In this document: piece by piece, positions 9,886 through 21,843 of the stretch
How positions within the stretch are numbered: position 1 is the first letter of the stretch
Layout of the letters: the number at the start of each line of letters is the position of its first letter
Source: Anoplopoma fimbria
Taxonomy: Eukaryota > Chordata > Actinopteri > Perciformes > Anoplopomatidae
Length of the DNA stretch: 64,000 bases
Reading direction: 5' to 3'
NCBI RefSeq assembly: GCF_027596085.1
Contig: NC_072469.1
Span: forward strand, 11,367,914-11,431,913
Program-made: the position numbers and the translations under genes
The notes under the pieces: model-generated
The model's input: the letters and a program-made list of their open reading frames with translations, nothing else
What the model was told of the DNA's origin: nothing
Databases searched by the model: none

Positions 9886-10108
9886 TTGGCAGTTTAATGA
9901 AAGGAGCCCAGTGATCCTGAACCGCCATCATCTTTCAGCAGTAAGCGTTTCGGAAATCCAGCCATCAACTGTGTCCAGTTTTGAAAGTTGTCCTCGGTAA
10001 AATGCATTAAAAATAAAGTTTAGCCACTTATTCTTCAAGTCATCTCCCTTTAGGGGTTCATACAAAGAACATTTTCTTTCTCAGAGAAGAGCAGTGTCTT
10101 CTCGACAT
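9886..10108 (-). pseudogene. Decayed THAP zinc-finger domain exon
   Basis: The minus-strand ATG at 10108 opens MSRRHCSSLRKKMFFV, after which frames must be switched to follow the domain. LKNKWLNFIFNA (about 10030-9995) is in one frame and HFTEDNFQNWTQLMAGF then KRLLLKD in another. This is the C2CH THAP pattern: N-terminal Cys, Trp of the KW motif, HFT with the zinc His, and the C-terminal RLLLK. A deletion has removed roughly 15-20 residues, including the Cys before HFT. THAP domains bind transposon ends in P-element and Kolobok-type transposases. The domain call is fairly secure; the transposon class is inferred. Confidence 0.6.
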
Positions 10109-13100
10109 GACGGCAGCTAAACGACCTCCTCCTCCGGAGCTCCAGCTCAGTAGACGCAGACGGACATTTGCGACTAAGAGAGAAGAGGGGGAAGTCTCCT
10201 TTGGACCACTATGGAGAAGTGTTTCCCGCTCGTGCGTGTGCTGCTGTAGACTGTTGCTGCTGTTTCTTCTGCACTCTGCCAGCTTTTCCTCACCTGCCCT
10301 TCTGAATAGTCCATGGATTTGTGAGTACTGACAAGCTTGCACGTGCCCTTTTGTTTAATGCTTGTGTGAACAAGTGAAGCAGCCATTACAGTTTTATGCC
10401 TCAACGCTCTCAAGCCACGACTCAGGCCTGCCACAGGGGTTTTGGTTATATTTTGGTTAAAGCTGTAGAGTGAGTGTGTGTGTGTGAGTGTGTGGGTTCA
10501 CAATATATTGATTTTCACATGTTAAAGATGTTATGTCTGCCTAAGTACATGGTAACCAATGAAGATTCCCAAAAAAAAGGCCTTACTGAGTGGAACTCCT
10601 AGCCATTTTGTGTTTATTAATATTTCTATTGACATTCAATTTATAAGTCATCTGCAATAGTATTGTTTGTTGTACCTGCTCTAATAAATACCAAACATCG
10701 TGTATTAAGGCATTTAAAGTATATTTGGTTTATCAAAGTTCAACACAAATAAGCTAATTCATGTTTTGGTAAGAACTGTTTAAAAGGGTAAAAATACAAT
10801 TAAAACACAAGATAAAAGGACTTAATAGGAGGCATAGACCTTTTATTTGACTTCCCTAATTATATTGGAGGCACCGCCAGTTATTTTAGTTTTCAGAATA
10901 AGGGAACAACGGTTGTAAAAATCCTTAAATAATTCATAAGAACAAGTAATAGCGCCATTAGGTTTAAAACTGTACCCAGGAACCCGTCCATAGTACTACT
11001 ACACCTAGCAGATTAACGTAATACTATATAGCTACATGGGACGGGTGTTACATAATTATAGGAAAACTAGGTAAGTTTACTCAAAGTATAAAGAGCAAAC
11101 CACAATATGAATGAGTCCCTCTAACATCCAACATCATAGAACTGCATTTCGTGAATATGAGCAGAGGAATTCTACGAACCCCCTCAATATCTTTATAATG
11201 TCAAAACAAGTTAATTATCTTGTGCAACAAGTTATTATCACCTTTTGGGACTGAAGGGGCTCCGACCAATTTACATTTTCCTAAATCAGCAAAAATCTCA
11301 GTTCAATTTCTTGCAGGTTTCTTAAGGTAAACAAATGAAGTAAATCAAAAAAAAGGTATTACACAAATATATATATTTTTTTATTGTTTATAATGAAAAA
11401 ATCTCAATAGAGTTGTAGAGATTCAATATAGTATCACAAAACATATCGCGACACACAAGTGTTTCAATATTTTCTTGCTCCCAAAAAATGTTGTTAGACT
11501 TTTTCTCTCTCCATCGCTCTGCCTACTGTGTCTCTTGGTGCACAGGCAAAATGTATACTTTGCCATGAAATAACATTCAGCTGCAAAACTTCATGGTTTT
11601 GCATGCGATGTAGTATCATGAGCACAGCACCTTTCCATAACTGGACCTTTAGAAGGTGCGGGAAAAAAGTTGCAAGTGATGCCCAGTTCATGGTGCAGTC
11701 AGGGGCCGCAGTTCATTCTTTGTGAATTTGCCCTTCAGTCTGTTGTTATTTCAAACATCTCCTTAGTAAAAGATCCACTCTGACCGATCAGTTTCTCCAT
11801 CCATTATAATAAACATAATGTCAGCAACTCTGCTTATCTGTTGATCATCTGAGCCCAGAGCACATTAATGTCTGTAATTCCTGGACGACAGCGGTAAGAA
11901 AAAAAATTGTCAGCTCATCAATCAATCACTCTCCAATTAAACAGTACTTCATGATCAATTGATTAATGTGAAATAATGAGGAAGGTTCGCTGCCGTGTGT
12001 AAAATGACAAATGTCAGGCTTGGGAGGGGCACTGCGGCTATCATGCACTAATCATAATGGACTAATCCATTAACAAGGATTCAGCAGCAGGGGTTCATTA
12101 ACTGAGGGAGACGTGTACAGCCCCAACTTATCTCTCAACTCGAGTGTCTTCAGAGGGATGCTTCACTCCTCTTTGTGCTGCAGGAATGCCAGTAGGGACT
12201 GTGTTTCTTTACGCACTCAACGGTGTGTGCTTGTGTACATGTGTATTTAGTGTACTCAAATGGCAAGTTTTGAAAGAATCACCAGATGGCTGTGTTCTTA
12301 GGGGGAGATTGCCAAGGTTAATGATAATGACGAATTAACAGGATTGATGTGTAATTAGACTGATGGATGGAGTCACAGGGAGCGAAATTTTTGTGTGTGT
12401 GCACACATAAGCACACGCACAGAGACGCGGACCAACGCCATTATAGAGCACAATTCCCCTGGGTCTATTGTACTCGGCTCATCTTCAGACATGCAACGCA
12501 AGTTAATTGTGATGGAGGACACAGTTTAAATGTCACGCCATCATCATGTGAGATGAGATAGATTCTCACATGAGCATATACACTCACACACACATGCATT
12601 TAAATGACATGTCAGCTTACCATGTTACACGTGAATCAAGGGTTTCACCTCTGTGCAAGGACCTTGCGTAGATGGCTGGTAATATTCCTTTGGAGCACAT
12701 AGACAGACTATGTGCTCAGATGTGCTAATTTCATCTAACGGAAATCCATACCTACGCATTTTAAATTTATCACTGATTTAGAAAACAAATCTTCTTGACT
12801 TATGCTGCATAAGCATGGGGTCAGGCATAAAATATTTTTCTGTTGTCCTCCACAACGAAATTTAAAACCAGATGTTACATAGCTCCCAAACACAAGGAGA
12901 AAGTTATTTAAGTTTGCGAAAGAATATGAAGGGAAAGCTGCATTTTATAGCTACATGCATTTCTAGAATAATTACACAAAATAGTAGACACAAAGTAACT
13001 TTATATAAAGGAGCTGCATTTATATTCTATGTAATATTTTATTATACCATATGTTCTATATTATATTCTTCATACGCTATGGCAACGGCAGAGTATGTAA

Positions 13101-13139
13101 TCTTCATGTTTATCACTAATTGCATTTGACATTCATCAA
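10109..13139. other. Unclassified AT-rich stretch
   Basis: No gene or named repeat. The first 220 bases (to about 10330) are CpG-richer and probably the 5' region of the THAP element. There are a short (TG)n at 10471 and small A/T runs near 11350-11400. The part at 11930-12110 has several ATTAAT/TTAACG-type sites and balanced composition and could be conserved non-coding DNA, but nothing here proves it. Confidence 0.4.
12693..12717. repeat. Perfect short hairpin
   Basis: GAGCACATAG and CTATGTGCTC form ten perfect base pairs around a five-base loop (ACAGA). No T-run follows and no flanking gene explains it. Confidence 0.6.
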
Positions 13140-13740
13140 CATCTGAAAAGGAAGCGTGGGGATTTAGTGCAGCGAACTATGAGACGATCAACATCGACGA
13201 CCCACCAACCAGCAAGACCTGCAGGACCAAACGCCACCAAACTACCCCAGAGAGGAGAGCAGAGATGGAAGCTAAGATAACCCAGCTAGGACCTAAGGCT
13301 ACTCCACTTCCCAGCATGCTCCTGGATGCCTGATGAAAAAAAAATACGATGGAAAAATACGATGGATGAAAGCAGCATGGGGTCGGTGACGGTTGAGCCC
13401 ACATCTTCACAGAGATCTGGATCCATCGCTCATTCCGGATCAAGCTGCACTCGATGGGCCGAAAGCAGGAGAGATAGCAGGACTGTAATGAGACCAGAGG
13501 AGCTGGACTCTGTGTTTACATCATGATGCTTTTTGCTCGAACACGTCAACGTTGATAGACAATGGGGGGTTTTTTGTGCTTAATTTCTAAACTTTTTTTT
13601 TTTTTTTTTTGCTGTTTACATTTCTTATGATCCCAATACAAAAAATTAATACTTGGAATTAACTGCTCCAATTAAACTTTGTTGTTCATCCCTGTTACAT
13701 AATGACAATAAAATATCCTTGAATCCCTTGAATATAACAT
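13140..13740 (+). repeat. Possible retroposon 3' end, unclassified
   Basis: A higher-GC block (13140-13530) with a 60-codon frame rich in Ser and Glu leads into T-rich sequence with an 18-T run (about 13592). It ends in TGACAATAAAATATCCTTGA followed by a near-duplicate TCCCTTGAAT. Such ATAAAAT...TTGAAT endings occur in several fish LINE 3' UTRs. I see no RT motif, so the call is weak. Confidence 0.3.
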
Positions 13741-14706
13741 TATAATCAAATATATATCCAAAAACAACTATAATATATGTAAAGATATAGAGGAGTATTG
13801 TCTAACTGAGCAGTAAATTAAGTAACTCTCCCTCTGTGTGTGTTGATATAAGGGCTAGATGTGCGTACGTTTCGTGCATGTGAGCGTGCCCCACTGGTTA
13901 GCTCATGGCTGCCACTCTTGCCCTCCTGACATTCTGTTGGACTGTTTGTTTTTCCTGTGCCGTCCAGAAGGTGATGTCCGTCTGCAGTCTGCCTGATTCC
14001 ATATGAATGCAGCATTACTGTTGGAGCTAGAAGCCCTGCCTGTTTAAAGTTATAGTCCAAGGCCCTCCCGAAGCCATTTTTTGTCATTTCCCATCTCACC
14101 CACACAGACAAACAAGAGACTTTCCCCTCCGTCTTTGTCTCACTGTAATCTCCTTGGTGCTTTCACCCCTAAATAAAGCAATCCGTACTCGGATAAGAAC
14201 CTCCCTAGAGACTGTAATTGGCTCCCCTCTGATTGAACCTGAAATGTCTTATTGGCAAGAATAAGCCACATATACAGCCATATATTCACACTGAGCATTA
14301 TTCTCCATCCGTAGAAATGGAAGGAAGCATTATGGATGGATAAATTTGTGTCTCACTGCTCGGTACAAAACATTGAACATTATTTTTTCATATCCTGTTC
14401 TTTAACACATTCAATGCGCTTCTCTGTTTTTAATTTTTGAATAATAGAATACATATTATGACTAACATCCAATGTTATTGCAGTGATAATGCCAAAGCTT
14501 CACAACCCCATGGCATTCTGCTCTCAAGCTTGAATTGCTTCTTTAAAACAAAAATGTCCTGTATCCAGCAAGTACTTTCTAGTTTTAGGGATTGTCCTTT
14601 TGGTCTCAGTACTCCAAGAATTCTTAAGTTCATTTATTTATTTTTTTTATGCTTTTTTCCTGCTGAATTATTTCCAAGAAACTTATGAGCACATCTTTGG
14701 TAAACA
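13741..14706. other. Unclassified stretch
   Basis: No coding exon or repeat recognised. The open frames here lack domains and have no splice context. Confidence 0.4.
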
Positions 14707-14952
14707 GGCCCCGGCCCCGGCAGTCCATGTTGATGTGTCCTTGGGCAAGACACTTAACCCCAAATTGCTCCCGCAGGCTGTTCCTGCAGTGTATGGATGT
14801 GAATAAATGTTAACTAGTGTCCTGAAGGGCAGTTGGCACCTTATTAGCCCCTTCCATCAGTGTGTGAATGGGTGAATTATGACATGTAGTGTTAAAGTGC
14901 TTTGAGTGGTCGGAAGATTAGAAAAGCGCTATACAAGTACAGTTAATTTACC
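14707..14952 (+). repeat. tRNA-derived SINE, head truncated
   Basis: Begins after a lost tRNA-like head with GTCCTTGGGCAAGACACTTA and CCCCAAATTGCTCCCGCAGG. The body follows (GTGTGTGAATGGGTGAAT). The tail is AAAGTGCTTTGAGTGGTCGG, then AGAAAAGCGCTATACAAGTA. One of six copies in the window with this tail type. From 14953 to 15523 no feature is seen. Confidence 0.8.
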
Positions 14953-15523
14953 ATTCACTACCATGACATCATAACATAGTAAGGTTGTGTTGGATTAGGC
15001 TATGAGCAGGTATTTTGTGTTGTGTGTTCCAGCACAACGTTTAGATTCTTCTTTTGTTCTAAAGTGACTAAAGAACGGCATTGGTGCTGATAACCCAGAA
15101 TTCCATAAACAGATGTAAAAGAACAATAAGGGTCACTTTTTATGCTATAAAACCCCCTTGACATGACAAAAAAGCTCTGTCACAGTTCAACCTACAGAAT
15201 TTAAGCTAAACATTTTGACCTTTCTGAATTATGTTCTCTTTCTGTACAGAGTGGCTTTCATCATGCAGTTGACAAAAGTTATTTAGCACCCACTGCTTTA
15301 TTAAAAAATGATACCCACTATATCAACACCCAGTGGAACCAATTTAACACAACTTACGGTATGTTGAGTCAGCCATTAAACTGGACTTTCAGAAGGGCGA
15401 CCAAAAAGAATGAAAAACTCTCAGACATGGTGGAAATTCTCTGAGAACAAACTTTCTAAACATGCTGAAAATCAAGATGTAATAAGACCCCAGAGCCAGC
15501 CCCAAAAGAGGTTTGCCTTTGGT

Positions 15524-15822
15524 AAATGGACTTTACTTGTATAGCGCTTTTCTAGTCTTCCGACCACTCTAAGCACTTTAACACTAAATGTCATCATTGA
15601 CACATTTACATACATTCATGCATTTCAGACAGGGGCTACCATGCAAGAGGCCCCCTACTAATCAGGACTATCTAACATTCATACACAGTAACAGCTTACA
15701 GGAGGAATTTGGGGTTAAGCGTCTTGCCCAAGGATACATCGACATAGCAGAGCAAGGGATCGAACCACTGATCTTCTAATTGAAGGACAACCCGCCCTAC
15801 CACTGAGCCACAGTCGCCCTAG
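15524..15822 (-). repeat. tRNA-derived SINE, near full length
   Basis: Minus strand. The tRNA-like head (15822 to about 15752) has an A box TGGCTCAGTGGTAGGGCGG and a B box GGTTCGATCCC at the expected spacing, which should allow RNA polymerase III initiation. The SINE body follows, including GGCAAGACGCTTAACCCC. The GCGCTATACAAGTAAAGTCC tail ends at TTTACC. The best-preserved copy of this type in the window. Confidence 0.85.
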
Positions 15823-15831
15823 GTCAGGATA

Positions 15832-15935
15832 ACTGGCTGTCGGACAAATAGAATTTTGGCCCAATGGGACATTTTTCGGACAATTTGGGTATACAAATAA
15901 CGGGCCGTCAGAACAATGGCATGGCCCTGGATGAG
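15832..15935 (+). repeat. Short repeat built of about 20-bp units, copy 1
   Basis: Contains GGCTGTCGGACAAATAGAAT, GGCCCAATGGGACATTTTTC, GGACAATTTGGG, AATAACGGGCC and GTCAGAACAATGG. These are five diverged versions of a CGGaCAAtGGGattTTT motif. Related copies lie at 42066-42240 and 50638-50735. No coding potential. It directly abuts the SINE ending at 15822. Confidence 0.6.
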
Positions 15936-18900
15936 GTACTGATCTACGAGAATATAGAGAGGCTCTCCTCCAAAAGGGACATAGTGATAAACTAAAGCAT
16001 AGTCCAGAGAGAGGCATGTAGAGTTGCCAAGTTTCTCACTACCAAATCAAGGACAAAGGTGGTGTGTAAAGGTGCCATGTTTGTAGCCAGTTGGGAGTCC
16101 TCCGCCTCCTCCTATTCCCTGACAGGCAGTTCTTGATTCCACTGTAAACCTGCCCATACATTTAATTGCAGGGTGTCACCATGAGATGGTCCGTTTTTGT
16201 TGAAAACACATAAACCAACTGAGGCACACTGAAGAACCATGTGTCTTTGTTCAGGCCATACATTGCACTGGATGTTTTTCAAACTTACATGAGTAAGTTG
16301 CTGGAACCTTGAGATTTGCTGCTCCTAGTTATTATTCATATAATTAAAAAAATGTTTGTGGTGGAATGTAACACATATAATACATTTACTTATTATATAA
16401 ATATGAAATATAGTAATGTAAACATTATATATTTTTTCACACAAACAAGGCTTCCCTTGTCGCGAATTGTCATTTCACGCATTGGATGTCACACCGATAT
16501 TACTTGCACTTTTATTGTGTTTAGTGTGGATTTCTTGGAACGTCTGTGAAAGCATGCTGAGTTTGGTCATTCTCATCCCAAGAAATCCTGATTGTAGACA
16601 TCGAGAATCTGCAGTCTTATGCAATTCCTCTCAAACTTTTGATTAGTCATTTTACAACCCACTTGAGTTCTGAGTCATACTGTACTGTGTAACACCTTAA
16701 GGGCAATTAGCTGCTAAAGAGTAGAGAAGATGTATAAACAATGTGCATGCAAAAAAACAGTAAATGCTATTTCCCCCAAGAAGTGCTACAAATTAAAGAA
16801 CAAGATATTTCCATGGCAACTGTCCTACAGAACGACACAATATATGAGGCCAATCTTGACAGCACAGCATCAGTAGGCTTTGCCTTCAAAAACTGTTGGA
16901 AAAATAAAACCTGTGTTCAAGGTTCAAGTTTGGTGAGGTGTTGGCACCAAAAATACTCAGTCAGGTAAAGGGAAAGATCATGATTTGGGTTAAATACTAC
17001 TAAAAGTGACAGAGCAGCATTCAGAGTAAGTTATCAATAACATACAGAAACATTTCTTGCAATAGCCCAGCTTTCACCATCAATGGCTAGCTTGCTTTCA
17101 GCTCCACTGGTCGCTGCTGGAAGCGAAAAATGGGGTCTCCATTATTTCTCTACACAGGGCAGCCAAACACAAGGCTAAAAAAAAAGACAGTACAGACCTT
17201 CACATAAGGTTACTATATTGTTAAACTTCACTGTTAAGATGAGATGATCAGAATGCATCAACGAAATCTGAAGTTTTCCTTTGCGTTGCCATTTTCTTGT
17301 GTGATTGTGCAACTGATGTGTGGTTACGTATTTTCACATAGGATCCACTATCATAGAATGTATTAAATCAAAAATATCATACAACAATAATCAATAAAAG
17401 TTGCTTCAGCTTTTTTTTATTTATTGTTTTTCTATTGATTTATTTTTTGTTTTAAATGTGCAAGTCCTATACCATCTGTCAGGGGGTGCCAGCTCAGCCC
17501 CCCCACTTCCCATGGCCATGTCGTCTAATTGGTACTTAAACACTGTAGTTGTTATACTACAGTACTATAAGTGTATCCGTATAACGTTTAACTGCTGCTG
17601 TAGGAGCATTCCTATTTCTCTCAAAGCCAACTAACCATACAGCCAGCCTTGGGGCAAACATTTTATTAACATGGAAATTCTGAAGCTGCTCCACAGAAAA
17701 ATGGATTACTCCATTCATTTTGCAGACCCAAATGTTTTACTTTGTTACCCAAATGCTCTTTTATTGGACAGTACTTTGAACAGTTCAGGACAAGAAAATA
17801 TCCCTGTGGACAGCTTAAACCAAGGAACTCAGCTTTGAGCTCCTGACAGCCACGTTAAGAAGAAGTCTCAGACTGTGCTGTTTTTAAGATGACACAAAAA
17901 AAACAATTCTATAAAAACTTACTGTGTACTTCAACATCATCTCAAATCTGTAGTTTTATCAAGGATGGATGAAGAATTTGATGACAGAGGATATTTGACT
18001 TTGAGGTAAACTTGTGTTGGGACACCAAAGCTGGTTAATTTATTTAAAGTTTAAAAGGTAACTTTTACCAAATGAGCCTTAGTGATGCTTAATGCAATGC
18101 AGACAACACAAACACATCAGGTGAGACCAACGGCTGACAGCATTTTAATATGTTACAATGGACTACAGAAGAGCTACAATAGTGGCACTAATACTAGTAT
18201 ACAGTAAGGGTATTCAGGAATCATAATGGTCTTATTGGCCTCTGCAAAACTGTACACCCTGTCCAGCAGGCCATTACAGCTTTTTGGATCCGAGCAAGTT
18301 AAACAATGCCACAAACCAAAAGAATCACTCTCACTGAAATTTCTTCAAGTTTGGCCAATTATTTTTTCCCACATGTACCTTCAGAGGATGTCTATCAAAT
18401 AAATCTGAATACAGCAGCAAAGCACATATGGCCTTCATGTGACAACAAAACCAGCTGAGCTGCAGTATAAAGTTCCACAAAGAGCAACATGAAAGAACAG
18501 TTACCCACCTCGAACGATGTCAATATAAATGACTTTGAATGAGGCTTAACGTTCACCACTTTCTCTCAGTATTAAGACCAGACCAAACAGCCTTCAAGGG
18601 CCGCCTGGTTGAACGGTTGCGTCTCTAACGTGAGTAGTGTCCGCACAAAACAGTGTTGCTGCTGCTAGCCCTTCCTTTTAGAGTTGGCCCTCCATAATGG
18701 CCGGAATGTTGTATTTCATTATAAATGTCATTTATATTTATGTTTGACAGAAAATGGTTAAGAAGCATGTGCTCATTTCTAAGTTGATAAAGATAGAAAA
18801 AAAGTACAAGTACTTGTGTTATATTTGTTCCAAAATAAAGTAAGGAGAGAAATAGCATTTATTTTGAAGGTAAAATAATTTTTTCATGCATAAATTGGTG

Positions 18901-19097
18901 CCTTTGCAAGAGACAAAAACTAGGGACAGAATGCTAAAAAAAATGTTGACACTTAAAAGCCTGTGCTCTGTATGTTTCTGGGGCTGTGCAAGTCACTACA
19001 TTTTTCACAACACTGTCCTGCTACTATTTCAGAATAAAAGCCTTTGGATAACCAATGAAGGGATCCTGTCTCCAGAAATATTCTAGAGAGCTTTTAT
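15936..19097. other. Unclassified stretch
   Basis: About 3.2 kb with no recognised gene or repeat, apart from the speculative first exon at 17965-18005. A short open frame at 17401-17634 is T-rich and probably accidental. Confidence 0.4.
17965..18005 (+). other. Speculative short first coding exon
   Basis: AAGGATGG is a good vertebrate initiation context. The 41 bases that follow encode MDEEFDDRGYLTLR and end at a splice-donor-like AG/GTAAAC. The acidic start with a GYLTL tyrosine motif resembles short cytoplasmic first exons of some receptors. No acceptor-bounded partner exon was found in the window, so this may be chance. Confidence 0.15.
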
Positions 19098-20926
19098 TTT
19101 ATAAGATAAGATAATCCTTTATTAGTCACGCAGCGGGGAAATTTACAGGATTACAGCAGCAGAGAGGATAGCGCAAACAAGAGACATAGAAAATAAAAAT
19201 AAAAAAACAAGATCAAAATAAGTATTATAAATAAGCAAATGAGCAATAAAAAACAGTAAAGAACAGTAGAGAATCCACAGTAACTGAAATATTATATATA
19301 CAGACAGAAACTATTATAACTATTTTATTGCACAGTGTATTAGTGTATTAGTGTCATGTGGTCTACTGGGAGCAGAGCTGGTTGTGCAGCCTGACAGCAG
19401 CAGGAAGGAAGGACTTGCGGTACCTCTCCTTCACACACCGGGGGTGAAGCAGCCGGTGGCTGAAGGAGCTGCCAGGGTGTCCTGCATGGGGTGGGAGGTG
19501 TTGTCCATCAGGGATGAGTGCTTGGCCATCATCCTCCTGTCTCCCACCACCTCCACCGTATCCAGTGGACACCCCAGCACACTGCTGGCCTTCTTGACAA
19601 GTTTATTTAGTCTCTTCCTGTCGGCTGTCGAGATGCTGCTGCTCCAGCAGACCACTGCATAAAAAAAGTCAAAGAAGGTCTTCAGGAGTGCTCCCTACAC
19701 TCCAAAGGACCTCAGTCTCCTCAGCAGATACAGTCTGCTCTGACCCTTTTTATAAAGTGCGTTAGTGTGATCAGTCCAGTCCAGTTTATTGTTCAAGTGA
19801 ACACCCAGGTACTTATAAGATTTCGCAATCTCAATGTCCTTTCTCTGGATGTTCACTGGTTCCGGAGGACAGTGTTTACCCCAGCGGAAGTCCACCACCA
19901 GCTCTTTGGTTTTACTAGAGTTGATCTGGAGGCGGTTCCGCTGGCACCATCCTATGAAGTCCTGGTTCAGGTCCCTGTATTCCCTGTCGTCACCAGCGGA
20001 GATGAGGCCGACGATTGCAGACTTTTATTAGTTTTAAGTGGAGTGTACATGTTATATAATGTTGTTTTAATTTACTGAACATTGTGTTTGTTAGCTGAAA
20101 GCTAAGTAAGTCATCAGAGAACTTTTGCAGGTGGCAGTTAGCAGAGTTGTGTTTGAAGTCCGAGGTGTATATGGAGAAGAGGAATGGAGCCAGAACGGTT
20201 CCTTGTGGGACCCCCGTGCTGCAGGACACCAGGTCTGACTCACACTCCCGTATCCTCACATACTGTGGACAGTTGGTGAGGTAGTCCAGGATCCACGCAG
20301 TGAGGTGGTGATCCACCCCGGTCTGCTCCAGCTTGTCCCTCAGAAGCAAAGGCTGGATAGTGTTGAAGGCACTGGAGAAGTCGAAGAACATGACTCTCAC
20401 AGTGCTTCCAGCCTTTTCCAGGTGAGAAAGGCATCTGTGTAGCAGGTAGATGACAGTGTTATCCACCCCAATGCCAGATTGATAGGTGAACTGAAGTGGG
20501 TCCAAAGATGAGCTCACCAGGGAGCGGAGGTGCCTCTCCAGGGTCTTCATCAGGTGGGATGTTAAAGCCACCGGCCTGAAGCTGTGGTACCCTCCCCAGC
20601 TTCAAGCTCAGTTGAAGACGTGCTCCACTATCCGGCACAGCTCGTCTGCGCGGGACTTGAGGAGCCTTGAGCTGATGCCGTCTGGACCTGTGGCCTTTCT
20701 CACCTTTATCTTCTTCAGTTCTTTTCTCACCTGGTTAGTTGTGAGGGACAAGTTGGGGGGTGGGGGCTGTGTGCTGGAGGTTGTTGGAGGGGGTGGGGTA
20801 TGAGAAGTGTGGAGGAGGAGGAGGAGGGGGAGCCGAGTGCTGTGGTGAAGGGGCCGGAGGAGGAGGGGCAATCCACAGGGGTTGCAGCAGCAGGGAGGTC
20901 TGGATGGGGGAAACAGTAGGTGTTTA

Positions 20927-20928
<2 letters not shown>
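19098..20928 (-). mobile_element. Rex1-like LINE (CR1 group), degraded
   Basis: Minus-strand non-LTR retrotransposon. Its 3' end has the GATAAGATAATCCTTTATTA block (plus strand, near 19100) that I associate with Rex1 in teleosts. The coding order is NQVRKELKKIKVRKATGPDG (about 20730-20650), RT core (20571-20100) and C-terminal block (19900-19363). The 5' end stops at the (TA)n tract at 20929. Deletions and frameshifts are frequent, so it is older than the L2 at 3.6 kb. Confidence 0.8.
19363..20740 (-). pseudogene. Rex1-like reverse transcriptase
   Basis: Motifs seen are FFDFSSAFNTIQPLLLRDKL, GVPQGTVLAPFLFSIYTSDF and KFSDD (the RT active-site Asp pair, with FSDD in place of YxDD). C-terminal motifs are SYKYLGVHLNNKLDWTDH, RLYLLRRLRSFGV and ERYRKSFLPAAVRL. 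About 90 bases are missing near 20600, between IVEHVFN and the VALTSHLMKTLERHL segment. Roughly 65-75 unrelated bases are inserted just after FSDD (about 20030-20100). A further frameshift lies near 19460. Not functional. Confidence 0.85.

Positions 20929-20997
<69 letters not shown>
20929..20997. repeat. (TA)n microsatellite
   Basis: About 34 uninterrupted AT dinucleotides at the 5' boundary of the Rex1-like LINE. The long Tyr/Ile alternating frames here are simple-sequence artefacts. Confidence 0.97.
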
Positions 20998-21002
<5 letters not shown>

Positions 21003-21177
21003 CATGTCTGTGCCATGTTGTACATCAATATTCCCAGGTTTTGGCTATTAACTTTGTGGATGCAGTTGTATTATTACTGATGGCACTTTATTCTTTGAAA
21101 TTCTGTGCATGTTATTCATCTCTTTTGATCTGGAACTGCATCCTGCATTGCTGGTGGCATTGGGCGGTGTCATCACG

Positions 21178-21428
21178 GTAAATGGTCTTTATTCATATAC
21201 AGATACACAGATATTCAGCCGACCACTCAAAGTGCTGTACACTACATGTCAAAATACAAACATATTCAGAAACGGAATAGTAGGCTGCTCATCAGGATCC
21301 AAACCAATAACACCTCACACTCACACAGCGATGGCATAGGCTTTAGGAGCAATTTGGGGTTCAGTATCTTTCCCAAGGACACTGCTAGATGCACACTGGA
21401 GGAGCCGGGGATCAAACTACCGCCCCTT
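21178..21428 (-). repeat. tRNA-derived SINE, diverged
   Basis: Minus-strand copy of the GCGCT-tail SINE. Recognisable parts are the GGTAAATGG end, ACCACTCAAAGTGCTGTACA, and GCAATTTGGGGTTCAGTATC. The tRNA-like head is degenerate (GGATCAAAC as a damaged B box). The tail core has lost GCGCT. The 21429-21843 interval holds no recognised feature. Confidence 0.65.
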
Positions 21429-21843
21429 TGTAAAATTTATTGTTGACCCCTTGATATTTTTTTGTCAAAAATCCCATTAAACAAGAAAGATGAAAAACAG
21501 AAATCACACTGAGTTACTGAGCAAATGTATGTTTCCCAGAGGATGAAACCTGTCCATTTTGGACACCCAGGACAAAACACAAGTAGGACTAGAAAGAATT
21601 CTATCAGACTCCTCATTATTATTATTGTTTCTTCTACATGTAGAGTAGGGTGTAATTTACATGGCCATAGTGTGGTTTTGTGTTAACCACCCTGGGTATC
21701 TTATTCATCCCTAGCTCTTATATACATATATTTGTTTTTCATCTGAACAATGCAGTTTTAAAAACAGACATCTTTGAAGTGTTGCAAAAGCAGTGTTAGT
21801 CTCACTTTTAAAGTAAGGAACACCATGCCCACCTACACACATC

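Noticed and set aside
10107..10331. Plus-strand 74-codon frame with basic start, Leu-rich segment and a GTGAGTAC donor
   Set aside because: It is antisense to the THAP-element 5' region, reaches a stop within nine bases of the donor, and has no partner exon. Better explained as a shadow.
15752..15822. tRNA gene (intact A and B boxes)
   Set aside because: It does not fold to a full cloverleaf by inspection and is joined to a SINE body and tail shared with other copies.
20608..21080. Long Tyr-Ile frames on both strands
   Set aside because: They arise from the (TA)n tract joined to Rex1-like sequence.
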